Assembly: GCA_025506515.1 (NCBI GenBank)
Contig: CM046443.1
Coordinates: 42,087,331 to 42,151,330 of the forward strand
Direction of reading: 5' to 3'
Length of the DNA: 64,000 bases
Source of the DNA: Flaveria trinervia
Taxonomy: Eukaryota > Streptophyta > Magnoliopsida > Asterales > Asteraceae
Below the pieces are notes generated by a model. That model saw only the letters and a list, made by a program, of their open reading frames with translations. It made no database searches and was not told the origin of the DNA. Positions 56,646 through 64,000 of this stretch are shown in pieces. The first letter of the stretch is position 1; every line of letters begins with the position of its first letter. Made by a program: the position numbers and the translations under genes.

Positions 56646-59425
56646 ATGGAAGATCAGTATTTAGCGTTCACCACAGGTAGAGATTCACAGATCCAGAATC
56701 TATTGCGTCTGGAAAATGAAGTGGGAATCATAATAAGCCTCCTAACCTTATAACATTAGATGATTACCCACAATGGAAGCAAAGGTTTGAGATATACCTA
56801 AATGGAGTAGATCCTAATATGTGGGAATCAATTAAGACAGGGTATAGTATGTCAGTTGGTGCAGATGGAGTTAAACTTACCTTAGGCGGAATGACCGATG
56901 GGCAAAAGGTAAAGTACAATGCAGAGAAGAAGGTGTATGCCCTATTAACTCAGTCCATTCCTAAGGATATATTCCATTAGTTTTCTAAGAACAAGCAAGA
57001 AAAAAAGCTATGGGATGCTCTGGAAAAGCGGTATGACGGGAATGCATCTTTAAAAGCTCTAAAGGCTAAGGCTTTGAAGAAGGAGTTTGATAACTTCTTG
57101 TCAATGGGTAAGGAGAGTCTGGATGACGTTATAGACCGCTTCTACCACTTAATGAGTGAGCTGCACACTCATGGGGTTGTTACGTCCATGGAAGACAAGG
57201 TGTCGAATTTTGCAGATGGATTGCCAGAGTGGGTTCCATTTGTGTCAAACCTCAGACAGAATGATATGCTGGCGAAGTTGGATATCAACGATTTCATTCT
57301 GAAGCTGAGAGAGGAAGAGTTGAAGATGAAGTACAGGTCTAAAAAATCTTCATATGATCAGAACCCGTCACTTTAAAACTTAACTCCTCAAGCAAAAATG
57401 TCTGGAGCAGCACTTCAAATGACATTCATGTCGAGTTCAGCTGCTCTATCTCAAGCCACTACTTCAGGATTTGACACGTCAGGGTCGTCATGCACCCAAT
57501 ATATAGCACCTGAATCTAATGCTATAAAATTAAAGACCAATAATCTGGGTAACATGACTGTAGAGGTAGCAAAGGAGCATATGGATCTCTTAGCAGTTGT
57601 CGTTTGCAGGGAAGATTGGGAATTGCCAACTGGCAGATGTAGACTACGAGCAAGTAGACGAGATTGAGCCGGTGAGAATGGATATCATGTGGGCATTGGT
57701 AAGTGCTGTTCAGAGGGCAAAGAAGTTTGGTAAGAAGATAGGATAGAACTGATTGCCACAAAGGATACAACCTTTGGTTTTGACAAAACCAAAGTTACCT
57801 ATTTTAACTGTGGAGAAAAAGGGCACTTCAAACATGAATGTGTGAAGCCCAATAAGACAGGTAATGGTAATCCATTCTCTTCCTTCAATCGTCAAAACAA
57901 ACCCACTAGTAGTCCTACATCCTCAAGCAAGGATCCTAAGGCCTTGTCTGCTCAAGATGACAAAAGGCAAGATTGGACCTTTCGATTTGTATCTCTCGTA
58001 GAATCCAACATTGCTTGTGTTGAGGGTTGGATGATGACTCTGCAAGCGAAAGAGATATAATAGTTGAAACTCGCGATGTCAAATAATGAAGAAACTGCAT
58101 ATGTGATGATCACCTGAATGAAGAGGGTTCAAGCACAAAATGTTTGAGATCACTAGCACCATAAAAGTCAGACTATAGTATGATGGTGATTCAACCGAAA
58201 TCGTTCAGGTATGTACCAAGACCAAGTGTTTGATAGTCATGCTTTCATGAATGTAATAAATTTAGAGAAAGCATAGACTTAAAACTTGCTAGGTTATTAG
58301 ATCACAATGATAGCTTAGTAAATGATTTACAACTATGCATAGAAGCAAAAATGATTTTGAAACAAAATGAGCATAGTTATAAAGAAAAAATAGAATTGTT
58401 GAATAAACAACTTAGGGAAACCGAAGTTGTGGCCTTTAACCAAGCAAATGACATTAAGTTCTATTTAACTCCCTAGAAGAAATCAAGAAACAAAAAGCAG
58501 TTGTGGAAGTGGAAGTAAACTCATTAAAAACAAAACTGCATAGTTGGACTAGTTCTTCTCACATAGTCCAGCACTTAGTGAGAGAACGCACAACGGGGGA
58601 GGGTTGGGTTATAAAGTTGTTCCACCACCACATGAGACCTTGTTGAATACTAAATGCAAACCAATAAATAACAACCAAATCAAGGATCATGTGGTGTCCA
58701 CCCCTCTTGTAAGTGATCCAGATCCAACATGTAAACCCATTGAATCTGTCACTAAATAAAAGGAGACCACTTTAAATCAAAAGACAAAATCCTATCATTA
58801 ATCTGGATGACAATTTTGAGAAGGTTGAGTAAAGTCTAGTTCAAATACGTCTAATCTGAACCCAAAAAGACCAAACAAGTTAATCAAACACGTGCATCAT
58901 GTCTAAGTCCAGATAAACAAAAAATAAAGATATAAAAAGGTTCAAACAATTAATGTTGTTAAACCAGATAAAACATCTAAACAAGAAGGGTCTAAACCAA
59001 AACAAATCAAAGTCACACGAATGCCACATAGTTCTCCTCAGAAACAGTTATACCAACAAGTGAAAATCAAATCATGCTACAACTATGGAAAGTATGAACA
59101 CATCGCGTCTGATTGTCCTTACTATCTGACACCTAGGAAGAAAGTTGAATTTCATGACCATAAATCCAGTTCACCTAAAAGGAGTTCTATGACCCACCAA
59201 GAAGAATAGTGAACATAAAGTTCAAACCTTAAGCCAATCGTCTATTATCACAAACAGGCCTAACACAAAACTGGGATGGAAAGAAAATCTAGTTCAATGT
59301 TTGATAATGAGAACAAAAAGACAAATGATCTTTCTCTCCTCAAATGGACAATGGGTGGAATTTATGATGTGTGATGCCTCTGGTCACCCAAGCAAGTTAA
59401 GGCTTAGGTCCCTAACCTTAACTAA
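56646..59425 (+). pseudogene. Element C gag, both parts
   Basis: Starts MEDQYLAFTTGRD at 56646. A base lost near 56727 shifts the frame; the capsid part reopens at 57074-57376 (SLDDVIDRFYHLMSELHTHG). Knuckle 1 (57800-57841) reads YFNCGEKGHFKHEC, with Tyr replacing the first zinc Cys. Knuckle 2 (59075-59116) reads CYNYGKYEHIASDC, with Tyr replacing the second Cys. Both modules are therefore damaged. Frames are broken throughout 58060-59020. It ends with a PNLN-type motif and taa at about 59423. Confidence 0.85.
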
Positions 59426-59739
59426 TGATTCCTTTGAATGTGCAGGGTGTTCGCTATAGTGCTGCCGCAAATACCTGGATAGCAGATAGCGGAGCATCTA
59501 GGCACATGACTGGGAACCTGACTCTCCTGTCAAACATCAAAAAAATTAAAGGAGATCATGTTTCATTTGCTGGAAAAAAAGGAGGTTACATCACATCTCA
59601 AGGGGAAGTTGGAAACCAAAAAGTGAAGTTTGACAAGGTAACTATGTTCAACAACTTCAAAATAATTTGCTTTCTGTATCCCAAATCTGTGACAAAGGCT
59701 TTAAGGTGGTATTCGACAACAAGAAGTGCTATGTTCTGA
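59425..59739 (+). pseudogene. Element C aspartic protease
   Basis: DSGASRHMTGN with the catalytic Asp at 59485-59487, then VSFAGKKGGYIT and GEVGNQKVKFDKV. The domain is open and near full length until a frame change at about 59650. Its frame differs from that of the gag end. Confidence 0.88.
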
Positions 59740-60720
59740 AAAAGGACTATGTGATCCTGGAGGACCAAGTCTTAATGTCAGCTTCAAGATATAACGATCT
59801 TTATGTCTTGGATCTATCAAAGGCCTCCACAATGGATCATCAAGTTCAGTGCTTCTTGTCCAAGGCTACAGAGAAGGATTCGATCTCTTGGCATAGGAGA
59901 ATGGGACACATCAATCCACGTAAGATGAGCGACTTAATCCAGAATGATCTAGTGTGAGGAGCAAACATCAAAAACTTCCAATTACCGGATTTTTGTGTCG
60001 CCTGCAAGAAAGGAAAACGGATTAAGAAGTCTCAAAAGGCAAAGAAAGTTTATTCCATAGAACTGCCTCTTGAGCTTCTCACATGGATCTGTTTGGTCCA
60101 GTCAGTACAAGGAGCATCGCCGGCGACTTATACTATTATGTAGTTACAGATGAATACTCAAGATTCTCTTGGGTAATGTTTTGAAAATCCAAATTGAAAA
60201 CATTTGTGTCATTCAAAGAGTTATTAACTACTTTGGAGTCTCTCTACAAGCTGAAGATAAGACAATTACGCTCAGACAATGGTATTGAATTCAAGAATCA
60301 GTAGATGGAGGCATTCTGCAAAGAAAAAGGAAATGTATATCAGTTCACATCTGCCTACACTCCACAAATGAACAGAGTGCTGAATGGAAGAATAGAAGCT
60401 TCATAGAGACAGCCAGGACGATGCTAGCAGACACAAAACTTCCTATCCAATTCTGGAACGAAGTAGTAGCAAATGCATGTTACACTTTAAATCGAGTCCT
60501 GGTGGTAAGACGTGTTACGAGTTACTTCAATGACGTAAACCAAATCTAGAGTACCTCGAACCATTTGGCACACCTTGCACCCTTTTGAAGAAAACTCAGG
60601 AAGGAAAGTTTAGTGAGAAGGCCGAAGAATGAATTTTCCAAGGATACAACATACCGAATAAGAGAGTTTACAACAACTCAACGGGTCAAGTAGAAGTGTG
60701 GTGCAATGTGGATGTTTAGA
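59667..60720 (+). pseudogene. Element C integrase
   Basis: SVSQICDKGFKVVFDNKKCYVLKK, SWHRRMGHINPRKM and a nearly intact zinc segment (FCVACKKGKR). A base lost in LLHMDLFGP (near 60080) shifts the frame. VVTDEYSRFSW (family DDYSRF), RSDNGIEFKN, and a Glu region damaged to NRVLNGR by a one-base loss follow. Stops near 60183, 60302 and 60631. The C-terminal segment ends about 60720. Confidence 0.85.
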
Positions 60721-61280
60721 GATACACCACCCCCAGCTGGAAAGGACCCGCATTCCTTTTTGATTATGAGGGATTCTTTAGTCCTTCAACATTCATCTCT
60801 CCACTTCAGAAGATGAGTTAGCAACCAAGATGACGTATGATGTCTTAAACACACCGCCCCTAGACTCAACAACATCCGGCTCATAAGGCCAGTCTTCTAG
60901 TAACTCGGGGGAGCACTGGAGGTAAACGACTCCTCTTTTGATGATGAAGAAGTGGAAAATGTTCAGTTGGATTAGGAGGAACAGTTTCCAACTACTACAT
61001 GTACACACACATCAAATGTTGATGCCTTTGACACTTCGCAACCCCATAGTCCCACTGCCTCAGATATTGAACCTGTGGTTCACAATCTGGATCATGAGGT
61101 AATTGTACCCACCACTCCTGGATCATGCTTAAATGTTTATCATCCCCTGGACAATGTCATTGGAAATGTAAGATCAGGAGTTCATACATGAAATCAGCTA
61201 TACTCAGCTGATTATTCCTTAGTCCTGGAAAAAGGCTACCATCATGACAGTGCTTATCGGTGTTTTATGTCTTAATTTGA
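60721..61280 (+). pseudogene. Element C integrase-RT linker
   Basis: Broken linker with PGSCLNVYHPLDNVIGNV and SADYSLVLEKGYHH, equivalent to those of A and B. Confidence 0.7.
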
Positions 61281-61860
61281 GCCAAAATATGTAAGTGAAG
61301 CCTTAAATAATGAGGCTTGGGTGAGTGTCATGCAAGAAGAACTACTTCAATTCAAGAAGTTAGGAGTGTGGACTCTGATGGATAGACCTAAAGGTGCTAA
61401 AGTCATTGGCACTAAATGGGTGTGAAAATGCAAGAAGGATGACCAAAGGGTCATTATTAGAAACAAGGCTCGACTTGTAGTTCAATGATTTCAACAAGTC
61501 GAGGGAATCAATTACAACGAAGTGTTTGCACCAGTGGCAAGAATGGAAGTCATCCGTATCTTCTTATTCGAGGGAATCAATTACAATGAAGGAGTTCGAC
61601 AAGTCGAGGGAATCAATTACGTCAGCCAACCCGAGGGATTTGAGGATCCGTATCATCGACTCATCTTATGAAACACAGGTTTCAAAGAGGAGTGATTGAT
61701 TGTACATTGTTTTTAAAAGAAAAGGATGGTGATTTACTGCTCGTTCAAATTTATGTTTATGACATAATCTTCGGTTCCAAGAACGAAGACTTATGTAAAG
61801 ATTTGAAGCAGTAATGAAGGCTGAATTTGAGATGAGTGCCATGGGAGAGATGAAATTCTT
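61281..61860 (+). pseudogene. Element C reverse transcriptase, rearranged
   Basis: Begins YVSEALNNEAWVS and keeps GTKWV and NEVFAPVARMEVIRIF. Then three copies of a cgagggaatcaattac block (61499, 61568, 61603) replace the segment that carries the first catalytic Asp (DVKSAFLHG in B). A second loss joins YHR directly to LIL, removing YKLDKALYGLHQAPRAWY. The active-site box at 61752-61763 reads YVYD, with Tyr in place of the first Asp. The protein could not polymerise. Confidence 0.88.
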
Positions 61861-62717
61861 TCTCGGGTTACAGGTGGATCAGACACCACAGGGGATATTT
61901 CTACATCAAACAAAGTATGTAGGTGATATTCTCAGTCGGTTTGATATGGAGAATGCTTCCGCAGCTGGGACTCCACTTGCTACAAACCATGATGTAGCAC
62001 CCGACGAGAATGGTGATCTGGTGGATGCTACCATGTACCGAGGGATGATTGGATCTCTCATGTATCTCACTGCCTCACGACCTGACATCATGTACGCAAC
62101 GTGTCTCTGCTCAAGATATCACGCGAAACCGAAAGTCAACCATCTCATAGGAGTCAAAAGGATATTTCGTTATCTCAAGGGTACACCAATACTTGGGTGT
62201 GGTATCCTCATGATGACGACTTTGAACTTACAGCGTATAGTGACTGGATTACGGCGGATGCAAAATGAACTAGAATCAACCTCAGCAAGTTGTCAATTCT
62301 TTGGGAGAAGATTAGTAACGTGGTAGTGTAAGAAGCAGACATCAGTTGCACTATCAACTTGTGAAGCTGAATATGTTGTTGCGGCAAGCTGTTGTTCTTA
62401 AATCATCTGGATTCAACAGCAAATGCGGGACTACAGTTTGAAATTCTCTAACACTCCTATATTTGTGGTAATTCTGCTCCTATAGCCATAACTAAAAATC
62501 CGGTCCAACATTCTAAGACCAAACACATCGGTATTAAATATCACTTTATACGTGATTGTTTTGAAAATAATTTAATCGATGTTGTTAAAATTAATACGAA
62601 TTTTCAACGCGCTGACCTCTACCCAAAAGCCTTTGATAAACCACGTTTTCTATATCTATTAGAGGTAAACGACGTTAAAAAGAAAGTGATGTGATTTCCG
62701 ACGATGACAGTACTTAG
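61861..62717 (+). pseudogene. Element C RNase H
   Basis: A 170-codon open part (61814-62326) holds MSAMGEMKFFLGLQVDQTPQ, SRFDMENASAAGTP, SLMYLTASRPDIMYATCLCSRYH. A base lost near 62197 breaks AYSDSDYGG. STCEAEYVV and IFV remnants follow, ending at tag 62715-62717. Confidence 0.88.
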
Positions 62718-62835
62718 TCCGACAAGTAGACTTCACTTTACTCTTAATTTTTATTTTATTTTATTTTGTTTTATTTTATTTTTATTTCTTTTCCTATTAA
62801 AAACCTAAACGCAAAATGTTTTCGGTTTAGAATTT

Positions 62836-62848
62836 TAGGGGGAGAATA
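62836..62848 (+). other. Internal polypurine-like tract of C
   Basis: The sequence ttagggggagaat lies about 120 bp after the pol stop. Confidence 0.7.
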
Positions 62849-63425
62849 GGTTAAGTTAGTATTTAATTTCTGTAATAAAAAAACAAGGGAGGAGGACAGG
62901 CAAGCTAAGAGAAATGAGATCGTATCTGTGATACTGATTCAATGACTATGGAAAATGATAGTATACATGAATAAATAGTTTGGGACTTTAAAAGAAGAAA
63001 TTGTTTAAAATTCAAAATTCAAAGTATAAGTCTAAGAAGTCTAAGCAACAATAAAAGGAAAAATGATAGTAAAACTAGCCACTATTAAGGTAACACGACA
63101 AAAGTAGACCTAGAGGTTGCTACACCATTTGATGATGTGTTGGTAGATTCAACACAATAGATAAGTAGACCTCGTTGGTGATGTCAAGTCCAAACTAAGT
63201 TGTTCAACTAAGATGTGGGTTATCATCTTATCCCTGGTTAACAGAATCAACAAAGTTTCAATAAGGGGTGACGAGCAAAATAAATGCCACAAATATGTGC
63301 GGATGACCATAAAATGAGCAAAGCACATGATAAAAAATGCAAAAAGCAATCAAGCCAATAACCTATGTTGTTGGTGCGATCTGTGCAAAAAGAATAAAAG
63401 TGCTCAAACAAGAAGATAGGTGTGT

Positions 63426-63533
63426 GCCTCTCTACTGTGTGGTGGCACTGACCTGAGGATAAGCATAACCTAAATATTCTAGAATTCATTGTTGTTTGCG
63501 CCTCTCTGCTGTGCGGTGGCACTAACCTGAGGC
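63426..63533 (+). ncRNA. Paired two-step hairpins of C
   Basis: Copy 1 starts at 63426 (inner pair GTGT with GCAC, one wobble; CCTC with GAGG). Copy 2 at 63500-63533 pairs GCCTC with GAGGC and GTGC with GCAC around GGTG. The copies lie 74 bp apart. Confidence 0.5.
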
Positions 63534-63912
63534 ATAGCATCTCTTTGAAAGCTCTAGAATAGTTTCTTCTTGAATACTACCCATAGACCACTAAAACATC
63601 TCCTGAGGAATGTTAATGACCATATAAGCATGGGATCCACAAATGCTTGTTGAAATAATTAAACCTAAAATCATCACCAATCTGTGTCAAAAGTCTGTGT
63701 ATGGATTTAAGAGGACAAGTATACTGACAATCATCATGGCTGCAACTCTTGAAAGTCCAAACCATTATGTGCATCTTGTGGCGCTAGTATGATTTCCTAG
63801 ACTTGCTAATGACTCTCGATGAAAACAAGAATCTAGCATCAAAAGGTTTTGGAAACATGTCCCGAATGATTTGAGTTACATGTATGATTCAATAATGAAT
63901 CGTTCCACTTAG

Positions 63913-63974
63913 GATTACGTCTGAAGTAACCAAACGGGTTTTCTAATGTTACAAGGATCACGTCTGAGGTGATC
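63913..63974 (+). repeat. GTCTGA hairpins of C
   Basis: Copy 1 (63913-63931): GATTAC with GTAACC around GTCTGAA, five of six pairs. Copy 2 (63956-63974): GATCAC with GTGATC around GTCTGAG, all six. A further copy may begin at ctggtca on the window edge. Confidence 0.75.
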
Positions 63975-64000
63975 AAAAGTTTTTGAAGTTAAACTGGTCA

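Larger units (their letters stand above)
55475..64000 (+). mobile_element. Element C: 5' part of a third A/B-type Copia element
   Basis: Begins with a 5' LTR at 55475 inserted in element F's pol and runs past the window edge. Domains and noncoding features follow the order of A and B. Its coding parts are the most decayed of the three, including loss of knuckle ligands and a rearranged RT. The 3' ORF and 3' LTR are not included. Confidence 0.93.
62718..64000 (+). other. Noncoding region after pol of C (to window edge)
   Basis: No coding sequence. In order: polypurine-like tract (62836-62848), gatagtatac (near 62958), paired hairpins (63426-63533), GTCTGA hairpins (63913-63974 and possibly one starting at the edge). 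Same order as A and B. Confidence 0.8.

Noticed and set aside
1..64000. tRNA, rRNA, microRNA precursors or host promoters
   Set aside because: The only tRNA-like matches are the 12-base primer-binding sites; no cloverleaf, rRNA segment or non-transposon gene was recognised by eye.

Overview
This window is plant nuclear DNA made almost entirely of Ty1/Copia LTR retrotransposons. The evidence is the retrotransposon domain order gag - protease (DSGxS) - integrase - reverse transcriptase (YVDD) - RNase H, primer-binding sites complementary to plant initiator-Met tRNA (tggtatcagagc type), plant-like TATA boxes in the LTRs, and GT-AG introns with TACTAAT branch points. No host gene, tRNA, rRNA or CRISPR array was seen. 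A large repeat-rich eudicot is likely; the species cannot be named from this window.

Layout. G (1-1561) is the 3' tail and probable LTR of an unrelated Copia element, followed by a short integrase scrap (1575-1769). D is an old plus-strand element whose gag starts near 1770 and which resumes at 16892, with pol to 22199 and a probable 3' LTR to about 24144. D is split by A (2882-16886; 14,005 bp; target-site duplication GAACC). F is an old minus-strand element with its 3' LTR ending at 25043, an extra 3' ORF (25215-26957 and 53114-53687), RNase H and RT (53964-55434). F is split by E (26958-53108; TSD TCTCC), and E is itself split within its 5' LTR by B (27597-41598; 14,002 bp; TSD CTTTT). F is split again by C, whose 5' LTR starts at 55475 and which runs off the window at 64000. 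Nesting is therefore three deep (B in E in F).

A, B and C are one family of very large Copia elements. Each has a ~0.7 kb LTR starting TGTTGATACATG and ending CCTAACA, a long gag with two CCHC knuckles, normal Copia pol, then (complete in A and B) about 6 kb of extra sequence between RNase H and the 3' LTR. That extra region holds a polypurine-like tract just after pol, a pair of two-step hairpins, a tandem array of hairpins with invariant loop GTCTGA(G/A) and co-varying stems, fields of 12-bp palindromes, and a ~3.3 kb 3' ORF with a predicted in-frame intron and a splice-acceptor-like site just before its ATG. E and F, from other lineages, also carry extra 3' ORFs that look distantly related.

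Every element has stops, frameshifts or deletions, so all coding features are pseudogenes. The strongest candidates for something new are the GTCTGAG hairpin array, the intron-containing 3' ORF with its acceptor, and the finding that unrelated LTRs here each carry their own array of short inverted repeats.
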